A stretch of DNA of 64,000 bases from Natranaeroarchaeum sulfidigenes (GTDB taxonomy: Archaea; Halobacteriota; Halobacteria; Halobacteriales; Natronoarchaeaceae), in contig NZ_CP064786.1 in assembly GCF_017094485.1 (NCBI RefSeq), positions 1,116,001-1,180,000 of the forward strand, written 5' to 3'. The notes under the pieces were generated by a model, which worked only from the letters and a program-made list of their open reading frames with translations, was not told the origin of the DNA and did not search any database. Within the stretch, counting starts at the first letter, position 1, and each line of letters begins with the position of its first letter. Below are positions 8,780 through 18,573 of the stretch, piece after piece. The position numbers and the translations under genes were made by a program.

Positions 8780-9498
8780 CACCTACCGAGACAACGCCCG
8801 ACACCCTGCTCGCCGCCCACCCCGAGACGGCGTACTTCTGGGGGCACGTCGCCGCCGGCGGGCACGTGACCGAGGACGGCATCGAGATCGAAACGAGCGA
8901 CGAGGACGCCGCGCGGCGACTCTCGGCCATCGCCGGCGGCGGAACGGTCGATCACCGGATCGCCGAGCGCGACTTCGCACACGACACGGCCGTCACCCGA
9001 CAGGAGGAAGCCTACACCGTCCGGATCGACGATCCGTCGCTGGCCGCGAACGCTGGCGGATCGCTCGGCCTCCCGGTGGGGGGCGACCCCGGCGGCTACC
9101 GGTTCGACACCCTCAGCGAGTACCGCAAAGCCCTCCTTCGGGGACTGCTGGAGGGCTGTGGCGTCGTTTGCTTTCGCGAATCGGCAAACGCCGTCGGTAT
9201 CTCCTTTGTCCACGACGACGAGCGGCTCCTCGAAACCGTCCGGCGTCTGCTCGACGCCGAGGGGTACGACGCGGAGGAACTACAGGAGTCGTCCTCCGGC
9301 GGCTACTGGTTCGGCGTGGCCGACGGCGACACTGCCCCGTTTGCGGGGTGGGTCTACGAGGGCTCCGGCGAATCGGGGCTGTTCGCGACAGACCGTCGCC
9401 AGAAGGCGCTGCGAAGCGTCGAGCGCGCCGAGGGGCTGGCGGTCGGGACGCTGATCGAGCCCGCGGAAACGGACGACACGGAGGAGCCAAAGGCATGA
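8776..9498 (+). CDS. Cobalamin-operon protein resembling a degenerate LAGLIDADG fold
   Basis: 240 residues, with no enzyme family I can name with confidence. Two internal segments look like the paired helices of LAGLIDADG proteins: AYFWGHVAAGGHV near residue 19 and RKALLRGLLEGCGVV near residue 117. Each is followed by alternating strand/helix sequence ('FRESANAVGISFVHDDERLLETVRRLL'). The acidic catalytic residues are absent or shifted, so nuclease activity is unlikely. Overlaps of 4 bp with both neighbours place it firmly in the operon; the order matches other haloarchaeal cobalamin clusters. Confidence 0.6.
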   Translation: MTPTETTPDTLLAAHPETAYFWGHVAAGGHVTEDGIEIETSDEDAARRLSAIAGGGTVDHRIAERDFAHDTAVTRQEEAYTVRIDDPSLAANAGGSLGLPVGGDPGGYRFDTLSEYRKALLRGLLEGCGVVCFRESANAVGISFVHDDERLLETVRRLLDAEGYDAEELQESSSGGYWFGVADGDTAPFAGWVYEGSGESGLFATDRRQKALRSVERAEGLAVGTLIEPAETDDTEEPKA

Positions 9499-10712
9499 GC
9501 CGGACGGCCGACACAGTGGAGATCCGCGAGGACGAAGTCGCCCTGCTCGTTGGCCACGGCTCCCGTCGCGAGAAATCGAACGAGCAGGTCCGCGAACTGG
9601 CCGCGGGGCTCGAAGGCCGGCTCGGGGTGCCAGTCGACGCGGCGTTTCTCGAACTCGCCGAACCGTCGATTCCCGAGGCTATCGATGGGTTGGCTCATAG
9701 CACGTCCCGGCTAACGCTCGTGCCGCTCTCGCTCTTTGCGGCCAGTCACGTCAAAAACGACCTGCCGCTGGCCGTCGACCGCGCCCGGGCGGAGCATCCG
9801 GGCGTCAGGTTCCACGCCGGCGGCCACCTCGGGATCCATCCGGCGATTCTGGACTTGCTCGACGACCGCGCCGCAACCGTCGAGGCGGAACTGGGCATCG
9901 ACCGCGAGGACGACGACGTGGCGGTCGTGATCTGTGCCCGTGGCTCCTCGGATCCGGACTCGAACGCCGACGTTCACAAGCTCGCCCGCCTGCTGTACGA
10001 GGGGCGGGAGTTCTCCCGCGTCGAGGCGGGCTTTATCGGCGTGACGGAGCCGCTGCTCGACGAGGTGTTGCACGACCTCGCCAAGGCCCGACCCGACGCA
10101 GTCGTCGTCCTCCCGTACATGCTCGGCGACGGCGTCCTGACGGGGCGGATCCGCGACGGTGCGGACGAGTTCGACGAGGAGTACCCCTACGTCGACGCCG
10201 CCGCGGGCGATCCGCTCGGCACCGACTCCCGATTACTGGACGTGCTCTCGGATCGCTGGCAGGAGGCCCGAACGGACTCGGTCGATATGTCCTGTGACAC
10301 CTGCAAGTACAAGGTCGAACTGGACGGCTACGAGGAGGATACCGGCGGTGCCCGCGCGATGTTGCGGGCGATGACTCACCAGCAGGCCCACGAGGACCGC
10401 GAGAACGTCGACGACGAGCCACACGCCCACGACGCCCCCGGAACGCACATCGCCGTCTGTACGAACCAGACCTGTGCGGCCGACGGCGCACCCGCGGTAC
10501 TGGAGAAGCTCCGCCAGGCGGCACGGGACGCCGACGCGGACGTTCACGTTACGCGCTCGTCGTGTTTCGACCAGTGTGGCGACGGGCCGATCGTCGCCCA
10601 GTACCCCGACGGTGTCTGGTACGGCGGCTGCGAGGGCGAGGATGCAGAGCGGATCGTCTCGGCGGCCGAGCGGGACCGAATCGTGAGCGAACTGGTACAC
10701 CAGACGCTATGA
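9495..10712 (+). CDS. cbiX: CbiX sirohydrochlorin cobaltochelatase fused to [2Fe-2S] ferredoxin-like domain
   Basis: 405 residues. Two CbiX repeats: 'VALLVGHGSRREKSNEQV' (residue 15 on) and 'VAVVICARGSSDPDSNADVHKLARLL'. A C-x2-C linker (MSCDTCKYKVEL) and a His-rich stretch follow, then a thioredoxin-like [2Fe-2S] domain with C-x4-C (CTNQTC) and C-x3-C (CFDQC). The chelatase inserts cobalt into sirohydrochlorin, the first step of the anaerobic branch. ATG 9495 overlaps the previous gene by 4 bp; the same frame is open upstream only as antisense-like sequence. Confidence 0.88.
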   Translation: MSRTADTVEIREDEVALLVGHGSRREKSNEQVRELAAGLEGRLGVPVDAAFLELAEPSIPEAIDGLAHSTSRLTLVPLSLFAASHVKNDLPLAVDRARAEHPGVRFHAGGHLGIHPAILDLLDDRAATVEAELGIDREDDDVAVVICARGSSDPDSNADVHKLARLLYEGREFSRVEAGFIGVTEPLLDEVLHDLAKARPDAVVVLPYMLGDGVLTGRIRDGADEFDEEYPYVDAAAGDPLGTDSRLLDVLSDRWQEARTDSVDMSCDTCKYKVELDGYEEDTGGARAMLRAMTHQQAHEDRENVDDEPHAHDAPGTHIAVCTNQTCAADGAPAVLEKLRQAARDADADVHVTRSSCFDQCGDGPIVAQYPDGVWYGGCEGEDAERIVSAAERDRIVSELVHQTL

Positions 10713-10734
10713 CAAAACAGAGAAACCGAATACC

Positions 10735-11112
10735 ATGAGCTGTGACGAAATCGAAGCGCTACGCCTCGGACTGATGAACGTGCTCGGGACGGAGGACGAC
10801 GCCGTCCGCCAGCACGCAGAACAGGAACTCGGCGACGCGCTCAACGGCGACGGTCCGATCGCCGCGCTGGCGAACGCCGAGTCGGTCGCTGCACTGCAAC
10901 GACATCTCGACGCCGCGCTCGTCGACCTGGAAGCGGAGGTCGCCGCGGCCGATCCGTCGGACCCGGAGATCGACTATCTGCGCGGTCGACTCGTTGCGGT
11001 CCGTGACGCCGAGCGTTCGCTGGCGCGGATCGCCGACTCCGGCGAGACGCTGTTGTCGGATCTTGGCGACTCCCATCACACGCTTCACGAGGTCTTTCCG
11101 ACGGATGAGTGA
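10735..11112 (+). CDS. Conserved protein of haloarchaeal cobalamin cluster (DUF3209-like)
   Basis: 125 residues, all-helical in appearance and acidic. It begins MSCDEIEALRLGLMNVLGTEDD and ends 'DSHHTLHEVFPTDE', with a His-His pair in the tail. I believe it belongs to the DUF3209 family seen in cobalamin clusters, but cannot check. Function unknown. It lies 22 bp after cbiX and overlaps the next gene by 8 bp. Confidence 0.65.
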   Translation: MSCDEIEALRLGLMNVLGTEDDAVRQHAEQELGDALNGDGPIAALANAESVAALQRHLDAALVDLEAEVAAADPSDPEIDYLRGRLVAVRDAERSLARIADSGETLLSDLGDSHHTLHEVFPTDE

Positions 11113-12406
11113 GGACGCCGAAGGACGACTCACGTCCCGGCCGCTCGATCCCGAAACGACGGTCGAGCTCCCCGAGCTGACGCCCCGAAGTACGCGCCAG
11201 CAGTGGACCCGCTCGGCGCTCGCGTCGTTCGACGATGCGGATATCGAAGACCCCCCGGCGTTCCTCGTCGGCACCGGCCACGGCGTCGTTCGCGCGGTAG
11301 ACGACGGGGGCACCGAACTGTGGTCGGTCGACCTCGGCGGGATGGCGGTCGCGCTCGAACCGACGCTCGTGGACGACGAGCCGGTCGTCCTCGTCGGGAC
11401 GCGCGGCGAGACGGCCGTGCTCGCCCTGCTCGACGCGATCGAGGGGAGGGTTCGCTGGAGCCACGACCTCGAAGCCGACCTCGGGAGCGCGACGAAGGAG
11501 ACGCTGTTTTACTATCCGATGACGGTCGATCTGGCGAGCGACGCAACGGCAAACGGGACCGCGGGAGATCGGCTGTACGCCGCGGCACGTCGGTACGAAC
11601 GGGACGGCGACGACCGGGACTTCGAGAGCCGCGTGTACGCGTTCGATCCGGACGGCACCGTCGCGTGGACCTACGACGCCGACGCCTCGCCGATCGCGCT
11701 CGATCGGCGGGACGATCGGGTCGCGGTCGCGTACAACCGCTGTCACGGTGACCACCAGTGTGGGCTCGTCGTCCTCGACGCCGCGGACGGCGACCTCGAT
11801 CACACCTGGGATCCCGGCACCGACGGCGGGCGCAGGGTTGGCGACGTCGCACTGGACGACGAGGGCGTCGTTCTCGCGAGCCACGGCGATTATCGGGGCT
11901 ACGCGCTGGATCGAACCGGCGGGGAACGCTGGCAGGTCGACCTGGGTCGGCCGTTAGAGGACGATGATACCGTGTACACGTATCCGAACCACGTCACGGT
12001 CGACGACGATCACGCGCTGTTCGTGACCGGCAACACGTTCCCCGAGGACGGACGGGACACGGACGAACGACACCCGGACGAGCACTCCATGGCCGTCGTC
12101 GACCGCGAGACCGGTGATCGCCGCCGAACCCTGGCGGTCGATGGCTGGCTCGGCGGTCAAGATTGGATGGGTGATGAGATAGCTCTCGCCGTCGGGCAAC
12201 ACTTCCGGGACCGAGATCCGGAGACGCACGGATTGCGGTTCGTCGGGCCGGACTCAGGCGAGAACCGACGGTTCGGAACGGACGGTATCGCTGTCGCGGT
12301 CGCCGTCAACGACGATCTGGTCGCCGTGCTCGAAGAACCGATCGCATATCACGACGAGGACGATCATCGCGGTGCGCATCGGCTGCGCGTCATCTCGAAG
12401 CCGTAG
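11105..12406 (+). CDS. PQQ/WD-type beta-propeller protein in cobalamin operon
   Basis: 433 residues. Repeated blades end in Trp-containing strands: 'GTELWSVDLGG', 'GRVRWSHDLEA', 'GTVAWTYDADA', 'GERWQVDLGRPL'. This is the pattern of PQQ-like quinoprotein repeats. No signal peptide or membrane segment is seen, so it is probably cytosolic. A 'NRCHGDHQCG' loop could bind metal (inference). Perhaps a scaffold or chaperone for the chelatase encoded next to it. ATG 11105 overlaps the previous gene. Confidence 0.68.
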   Translation: MSEDAEGRLTSRPLDPETTVELPELTPRSTRQQWTRSALASFDDADIEDPPAFLVGTGHGVVRAVDDGGTELWSVDLGGMAVALEPTLVDDEPVVLVGTRGETAVLALLDAIEGRVRWSHDLEADLGSATKETLFYYPMTVDLASDATANGTAGDRLYAAARRYERDGDDRDFESRVYAFDPDGTVAWTYDADASPIALDRRDDRVAVAYNRCHGDHQCGLVVLDAADGDLDHTWDPGTDGGRRVGDVALDDEGVVLASHGDYRGYALDRTGGERWQVDLGRPLEDDDTVYTYPNHVTVDDDHALFVTGNTFPEDGRDTDERHPDEHSMAVVDRETGDRRRTLAVDGWLGGQDWMGDEIALAVGQHFRDRDPETHGLRFVGPDSGENRRFGTDGIAVAVAVNDDLVAVLEEPIAYHDEDDHRGAHRLRVISKP

Positions 12407-12411
12407 CTAGT

Positions 12412-14580
12412 TCAGTGGCCATCGACGACAGTCTCGGGCGACAGCGCGGACAGGGGAACCCGCTCCGCGTCGGTCGCCTCACAGACCACATCGAGAAGCC
12501 CAGCCCGTGATTCTCCGGCATCCACGGCCAGCATCGAGGCGTCGGTCCCGCCCAATCGACGTGCTGCGGCACGAGTCGCTGCCGTCGGACTCCCGTCGGC
12601 TACGTTCGCGCGCCCGTCCGAGACGAGCACGACGAGAGCGCTGTCGGGGTCCTCGCGCTCGATGAGCTCGGTCGCGGCGTCGAGCCCGGCGGGCAGCGGT
12701 GTCCGATCCGCCGTCGGCAGATCCTTGAGATGACGGGCGGCGAGGGTGACGCTGGTCGTCGGGGGCAAAAGCACCTCGGCGTCCTCGCCGCCGAAGGCGA
12801 TCAGCGCCACCTCGTCGCGCTCGGTGTAGGCGTCTTTCAACAGCTCCAGCGCCACGCCCTTCGCGGCACGCATCGCCGGTGCCATCGAGGCGCTGGCGTC
12901 GGTGAGAAACACCGTGAGGGTGCGAGCATCGCCCGTCCGGACGGCCTGCTGGAGATCCCAATCGGTCGGCGTCGAACGGCCGTTCCGTGCGGCCGTCCGA
13001 ACGCTGGCGGCGGTGTCGACCGTGCCGCGGTCGTCGGCCGGTTCGGTCCGCACCGTCGCGCCGCGGCCGTCGACAGAGGGTGTCGCGTCGCCGCGACCGG
13101 TTTCGTTTCCTGCAGCGCTTCCCGACGCCGTCGGCGTCTCCAGGTCGGGTGCCGTCGCCTCGCCGACGCCCGCACGAGCACCGCCGGGGACGAGCGGGGT
13201 CGCGGAGTCGTCGTCGGCATCGTCCTCGGTGGAATCGCCACCGGGTTCGTCGCCAGTGCCCTCCTGTGGATCGTCCGGTACCGATCCGGGTCGACGATCC
13301 GGTTCTGTCGATCCGTCGTCGTCGCTCCCCTCAGTGTGTTCCTCATCGCCCACACCGTCGTTCTCGTCGGCCGTGCCGGAGTTTCCCTCGCTCTCGCCAG
13401 CCGCAGCGGAGTTCTCGCTCTCGCCATCTTCACCATCCCCACCGGAGTCGTCGTTCCGTCGATCGTCTTCGCCACCCCCTTCGGTGCTTTCCTCGCCGTC
13501 CTCGGCAGAGTCGTCCTCGCCGTCCGCCCGCTCGCCCTCGCCGTCGTCTGCCTCGTCGAACCGGTCGTCGATCACCTCCTCGGGATCCGGAGCGTCCTCG
13601 AACGGTCGGCTCCGCATCCGGTGGGCGAGCGCGTACTCGGCGGCTTCGGCGATGTCGGATTCGAGCACCTTCGGACGACCATCGAGCGCGGCGAACGCCC
13701 GTGCGGCGCGGGCGGTCGCGAAGTCAGCCCTATGTCCTTCGACGCCTGCGTCGCGACAGAGCTCGACGATCGCGCGTTTGAACTCCGCCGGAAGGTCGGG
13801 GCGACGGTCGCGAGCGTCGTGAACGCGCTCGCGGAGAGAGTCGGTTTTGTCGGCGAACTGAGCGTGTAGCTCCCTGCCGTCGCCGTCGTCGAGGACCCGT
13901 TCGAGAATCTCGACGCGCTCGTCGGGGTCGTCGCTGCCGGTCACCTCGACACAGAGGTCGAAGCGATCCCGGAGCTGGGGTCGCAGCTCGCCTTCCTCTG
14001 GATTCATCGTCCCGACCAACGTGAAATCGGCAGGGTGGGTGACGCTGACGCCGTCGCGTTCGACCCGATTGGTCCCCATCGCGGCCGCATCGAGCAACAC
14101 GTCGACGAGATGGTCATCGAGCAGATTCACCTCGTCGACGTAGAGCACTCCCCGGTTCGCGCGGGCGAGCAACCCCGGCTCGAACTCGGCGTCCCCGTCG
14201 AGGGCATCAGCAACGGAGAGCGTCCCGACCACGCGGTCGCGGGTCGCGCCCAGCGGGAGGGTAACGATCGGGGTCGGTCGCGTCTCGACGGGTGGGTCCG
14301 TCCGATCACGACAGTCCACACACTGTGTCGCGGGCACGTCGTCAACCACCGAATCCGGAGGACAGCCGTAGGGACAGTCCGCAACGACGCGCTGGTCGGG
14401 CAGCAGGTCGGCCATCGCCCTGACCGCCGTCGATTTGGCGGTCCCTTTCTCGCCACGGACGAGCGCCCCGGCGAGTCCGTCCTCCACGGCGAGGGCAAGC
14501 AAGACTCGCTTGAGCGACTCCTGTCCGACGATCGCCGGGAACGGCGTAGAAACCTTTTTGCCCGGCCCCAGATCAACCAT
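12412..14580 (-). CDS. chlID: Fused ChlI/ChlD-type ATPase subunit of cobaltochelatase
   Basis: 722 residues. The AAA+ ChlI half has Walker A GEKGTAKST at residues 43-51 and 'GVLYVDEVNLLDDHLVD' as Walker B. A Cys4 insertion (DCPYGC...QCVDCR) lies between. A long Asp/Glu/Ser-rich linker follows, then a ChlD von Willebrand A domain with the MIDAS motif DASAS. It should drive ATP-dependent Co insertion by the CobN encoded divergently 33 bp away. The start at 14580 follows a T-rich TATA-like tract; the open frame to 14847 overlaps cobN and is rejected. Confidence 0.85.
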   Translation of the reverse strand: MVDLGPGKKVSTPFPAIVGQESLKRVLLALAVEDGLAGALVRGEKGTAKSTAVRAMADLLPDQRVVADCPYGCPPDSVVDDVPATQCVDCRDRTDPPVETRPTPIVTLPLGATRDRVVGTLSVADALDGDAEFEPGLLARANRGVLYVDEVNLLDDHLVDVLLDAAAMGTNRVERDGVSVTHPADFTLVGTMNPEEGELRPQLRDRFDLCVEVTGSDDPDERVEILERVLDDGDGRELHAQFADKTDSLRERVHDARDRRPDLPAEFKRAIVELCRDAGVEGHRADFATARAARAFAALDGRPKVLESDIAEAAEYALAHRMRSRPFEDAPDPEEVIDDRFDEADDGEGERADGEDDSAEDGEESTEGGGEDDRRNDDSGGDGEDGESENSAAAGESEGNSGTADENDGVGDEEHTEGSDDDGSTEPDRRPGSVPDDPQEGTGDEPGGDSTEDDADDDSATPLVPGGARAGVGEATAPDLETPTASGSAAGNETGRGDATPSVDGRGATVRTEPADDRGTVDTAASVRTAARNGRSTPTDWDLQQAVRTGDARTLTVFLTDASASMAPAMRAAKGVALELLKDAYTERDEVALIAFGGEDAEVLLPPTTSVTLAARHLKDLPTADRTPLPAGLDAATELIEREDPDSALVVLVSDGRANVADGSPTAATRAAARRLGGTDASMLAVDAGESRAGLLDVVCEATDAERVPLSALSPETVVDGH

Positions 14581-14613
14581 ACTTGTGTTACCGCAGAGGA
14601 GGTTTAATAACTT

Positions 14614-17600
14614 GTGACGAAGATCGGCCTCTACACGGCGACGGAGAACGAACTCGGGGCAGTACAGGCCGCTGCGGAGCGACTCGACGGGATCGACCTG
14701 GTCGTCAGATCCGAAAGCGATCTGGACGACGAGGAAGCGATCGCGTCGTTCGTCGACGAGCTTCGCGACGTGACAGCGACCGTCTTCTGGCTCCACGGTG
14801 CCGAGGACAGCATGCCCGGCTACGAGTTGGCGGTCGAGGAACTGCACGACGCGGGCGTCCCACTCGTCGTGAAGGCGACGGGCGATGCCTTCGCGATCGA
14901 AGACACCAGCGTACCGGCGTCCGACCGCGACGCCGTCTACGAGTATCTCGAACGGGGAGGGACAATCAATATCGCGAACGCCACCCGGTATCTCGTACGG
15001 GAGTACGGTTCCGGAGCGAGCGCGGACGACGCCTGGACCGGCGAGGTCGGCGAGCCGGTCGAGTTACCGACCGAGGGCGTCTATCATCCCGATCACCCGG
15101 GCACGGGCTACGAGGAACTCGTCGCGACGTTCGAGGAGAGCGCGCCCACCGTTGGCATCTGGTTTTACGAATCGCACTGGACGCACGAGAACACCCGCTA
15201 CGTCGACGCGCAGGTGCGGCGACTGGAGGCCCTCGGCGCGAACGCGCTGCCGGTGTTCTGTAACCCGGTTACCGACGAGGAGGGCCAGGAAGACGCCGAG
15301 TGGACGGTCGAGAACTACTTCACCGACGACGTGGGCGAGCCGGTCGTCGACGCCGTCCTCTCCTCGTTTATGTTCTCGCTGTCGATGAGCGAGCGCGGTC
15401 GGGACGCCGATGACGAGGGCTCCGCCGCGGAGGACGTGTTCCTCGACGAACTCGGCGTCCCGGTCATCCAGACGGTGACGACGATGCGCTCCCGGTCGCG
15501 GTACGAGGCCAGCGAGACCGGCGTGATGGGCTTTGAGCTTGCCCTGTCGGTCGCCCTCCCGGAGTTCGACGGCAACGTCATCACTCATCCGATCTCGGGG
15601 AAAGAACGGATGGACGGCACGGCAGGCGTCGGCTCAGCGCCGAAACAGCATTTCCCGATCGAGGACCGGGTCGACCACGCGGCGCGACTGGCGGTCAACT
15701 GGGCAAAGCTTCGACACACGCCCAACGACGAGAAACAGGTCGCCGTCGTCCTCCACAACTACCCGCCGAGCGACGACGGGATCGGCACCGCCTTCGGCCT
15801 CGACTCGCCCGAGTCCACGGTGAACCTGCTAGACGAGTTGGGCGCGCGCGGCTACGATCTCGGCGACGGTGCCTCGTCCGCGCATGGGAGCGGACCGGTC
15901 GACGACGGGATGGAGCTCATCGACGCGCTCACCGCACAGCTCACCCTCGACGACCGGTGGGTCGCTCCCGATGACGTCCGGGAGCGGAGCGTCGACGTGG
16001 TCTCACCGACACAGTACGACGAGTGGTTCGACGACGCCGCCGAGGGGTTCCGCGAGGGCGTCCTCGACGAGTGGGGCGAGCCGCCGGAGCGACCCTTCGC
16101 GATCCCCGGCATCGAGTTCGGGAACGTGCTCGTCACCGTCCAGCCGCCGCGGGGCTTCGGCATGGATCCCGAAAAGGTGTATCACGACTCCGATCTCTGG
16201 CCGCCACACGACTACGTCGCCTTCTACGCGTGGCTCCGGCACGAGTTCGCGGCCGACGCCGTCGTCCACCTGGGCACGCACGGCTCGCTGGAGTGGCTGC
16301 CGGGCAAGACGGTCGGGCTGCACGCCGGCTCCGCGCCCGACGGTCTGGTCGATGACCTCCCGAACGTCTATCCGTACATCGTCAACAACCCGGGCGAGGG
16401 GACCCAGGCGAAGCGCCGTTCGTACGCTGCCGTCGTTGACTACCTGACGCCAGTGATGGGCCGTGCGGGGAGCTACGACGAACTCGCCGAACTGGAGGAT
16501 CTGGCCCGCCAGTACCGCGAGGCCGGCGGCACGGAGGTCCGCAACGACGAGGGTGCGCGACTGGAGCAGCTCCTTCGCGAGAAAGTCGAGGAGCTCGATC
16601 TCGCCGTCGAGCTCGGTATCGCCGGTGAGATCGACGAGCGGGTCGAGGTTCGCGGCCCCGACGAGGCGGGCACGACGCTCGCGGAGGGGGCAGTCGACGG
16701 CGACGAACTCGTCGGCGACGCCGACGGACCGGACGAGATCGACACCGACGACCTCGTCGAGCGGATCCACTCCTATCTGACCGACGTGAAGAACACCCAG
16801 ATCCGGCTCGGGCTACACACGATGGGCGAGCCGCCGGCCGAGGACCGACTGGTTGAGTATCTCGTCGCGCTCACCCGCCTGGAGAACCCCGGCGGGCCGA
16901 GCCTTCGCGAGTCGGTCGCCGGCGTCCTCGGCGTCGACTACGATCGGATGCTCGATGCGCCCGGCGAGTACGACGAGCGGCTGGGCATGACCTACGGCGA
17001 GGCCGCCGACGAGGTCTACGAGCGGAGCAAGGAGCTGGTCCGCACGCTCGCCGCACACGACTTCGACGTGCCCGAGGCGGAATCGGACGCGAAACCGGGC
17101 GATGAGACGACGATGAACCTCATGGTCGTCGATATCGACCCGCTCGGGGACGCCCGGGTCGAGGGCGGCGCCCACGACGACCTCAGAGAGGCGCTGGCGT
17201 TCATCTGCGAGGAGGCCGCGCCTCGGGTGGCGGGTGCCGAAAGGGAGATCCCGCGGACGGCCGACGCCCTCGCCGGCAAGTACGTGCCGCCGGGAGGCTC
17301 GGGCGCACCGACCCGCGGCGGCGTCGATCTGCTTCCCACGGGCCGGAACTTCTACACCCTCGATCCGCGGAAGATCCCCGCTAAGCCCGCCTGGGAGGTC
17401 GGCCGCGAGATCGCCGCGGACACGCTCTCCCGACACCACGACGAGAACGGCGAGTATCCCGAGGAGGTCGGCGTCGTCGCGTGGGGGACGCCGACCGTCC
17501 GGACCCGCGGCGAGACCGTCGCGCAGGTGCTCGCGATGATGGGCGTCGAGCCGATCTGGACCGACGCGGGACGGATCGACGACGTGGAGCCGATCCCGCT

Positions 17601-18573
17601 CGACGACCTCGGTCGCCCGCGGGTCGACGTGACGACCCGCGTCTCGGGACTGTTCCGTGACGCGTTCCCGCAGGCGGCAAGCGTCATCCACGACGCGGTC
17701 GACGCCGTCGTCGACCTTGACGAACCCCACGAGAGGAATTACGTCAAAAAACACGTCGAGGCGGAGGCCGAGGAACTGGCCGAGGAGGGCCACGACGATC
17801 CCGAATCGGCCGCGAAACACCGGGTGTTCACGACCCGGCCCGGCGGGTACGGTGCCGGGACGAACAAGGCCGTCGACGAGGGGAACTGGGAGGATCGCTC
17901 CGATCTCGCCGACGTCTACGTCCAGTGGGGCGGCTACGCGCTCGGCTCGCGGGGGAAAACCACGGAGGCCCACGACGCCTTCGAGCGCCGCCTCGGAACG
18001 GTCGAGGCAACGGTCAAGATCGAGGACACGATGGAACAAGACGAGTTCGACTCCTCGGACTGGTATGCCTTCCACGGCGGCTTCATCACTGCCGTCACCG
18101 AGGTCTCGGACTCGGAGCCGGCATCTTACGTCGGCGACTCCTCGGACCCGGACAACGTGACCGTCTACACCAACGAGGAGAAAGTTCGCAAGTCGATGCG
18201 CTCGCGCGTGCTCAACCCGAACTGGCTCGACTCGATGGAAGAACACGGCTACAAGGGCGCTGGCGACCTCTCGAAGACGGTCGACGTCACGCTCGGCTGG
18301 GACGCGACGACCGGCGTCGTCTCGGACCACCTCTGGAACGAGGTCGCCGAAAAGTACGCTCTCGACGAGGATCGGGCCGAGTGGATGCGTGAGGTGAATC
18401 CGTGGGCGCTGGAGTCGATTACGGACACGCTACTGGAAGCCGTCGATCGGGGGCTCTGGGACGCCGACGAGGAGACCGTCGCCGAGTTACGCGATCTGAA
18501 TCTCGACGTCGACGGCGATCTGGAGGCGCGTGCCGCACGCGACCCAGCGGAGGTGATCGGCGATGACGACTGA
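14614..18573 (+). CDS. cobN: CobN, cobaltochelatase large subunit
   Basis: 1319 residues, the usual CobN/BchH size. Recognisable blocks: 'GIEFGNVLVTVQPPRGFGMDPEKVYHD', 'VVHLGTHGSLEWLPGKTVGL', 'YIVNNPGEGTQAKRRSYA', and the C-terminal 'EDTMEQDEFDSSDWYAFHGGF'. It binds the hydrogenobyrinate-type substrate and inserts Co2+ with the ChlID ATPase. The GTG start at 14614 has a GGAGG Shine-Dalgarno at 14598-14602. An acidic insertion of about 60 residues near residue 690 looks halophile-specific. Confidence 0.93.
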   Translation: MTKIGLYTATENELGAVQAAAERLDGIDLVVRSESDLDDEEAIASFVDELRDVTATVFWLHGAEDSMPGYELAVEELHDAGVPLVVKATGDAFAIEDTSVPASDRDAVYEYLERGGTINIANATRYLVREYGSGASADDAWTGEVGEPVELPTEGVYHPDHPGTGYEELVATFEESAPTVGIWFYESHWTHENTRYVDAQVRRLEALGANALPVFCNPVTDEEGQEDAEWTVENYFTDDVGEPVVDAVLSSFMFSLSMSERGRDADDEGSAAEDVFLDELGVPVIQTVTTMRSRSRYEASETGVMGFELALSVALPEFDGNVITHPISGKERMDGTAGVGSAPKQHFPIEDRVDHAARLAVNWAKLRHTPNDEKQVAVVLHNYPPSDDGIGTAFGLDSPESTVNLLDELGARGYDLGDGASSAHGSGPVDDGMELIDALTAQLTLDDRWVAPDDVRERSVDVVSPTQYDEWFDDAAEGFREGVLDEWGEPPERPFAIPGIEFGNVLVTVQPPRGFGMDPEKVYHDSDLWPPHDYVAFYAWLRHEFAADAVVHLGTHGSLEWLPGKTVGLHAGSAPDGLVDDLPNVYPYIVNNPGEGTQAKRRSYAAVVDYLTPVMGRAGSYDELAELEDLARQYREAGGTEVRNDEGARLEQLLREKVEELDLAVELGIAGEIDERVEVRGPDEAGTTLAEGAVDGDELVGDADGPDEIDTDDLVERIHSYLTDVKNTQIRLGLHTMGEPPAEDRLVEYLVALTRLENPGGPSLRESVAGVLGVDYDRMLDAPGEYDERLGMTYGEAADEVYERSKELVRTLAAHDFDVPEAESDAKPGDETTMNLMVVDIDPLGDARVEGGAHDDLREALAFICEEAAPRVAGAEREIPRTADALAGKYVPPGGSGAPTRGGVDLLPTGRNFYTLDPRKIPAKPAWEVGREIAADTLSRHHDENGEYPEEVGVVAWGTPTVRTRGETVAQVLAMMGVEPIWTDAGRIDDVEPIPLDDLGRPRVDVTTRVSGLFRDAFPQAASVIHDAVDAVVDLDEPHERNYVKKHVEAEAEELAEEGHDDPESAAKHRVFTTRPGGYGAGTNKAVDEGNWEDRSDLADVYVQWGGYALGSRGKTTEAHDAFERRLGTVEATVKIEDTMEQDEFDSSDWYAFHGGFITAVTEVSDSEPASYVGDSSDPDNVTVYTNEEKVRKSMRSRVLNPNWLDSMEEHGYKGAGDLSKTVDVTLGWDATTGVVSDHLWNEVAEKYALDEDRAEWMREVNPWALESITDTLLEAVDRGLWDADEETVAELRDLNLDVDGDLEARAARDPAEVIGDDD

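Noticed and set aside
7672..9213. A 513-codon minus-strand frame opposite cbiH2 and its neighbours
   Set aside because: It is antisense to three well-supported operon genes and has no family features.
16813..18330. A 505-codon open frame on the minus strand opposite cobN
   Set aside because: It is entirely antisense to the strongly supported CobN sequence and its translation has no recognisable domain; long antisense frames are usual at this GC content.
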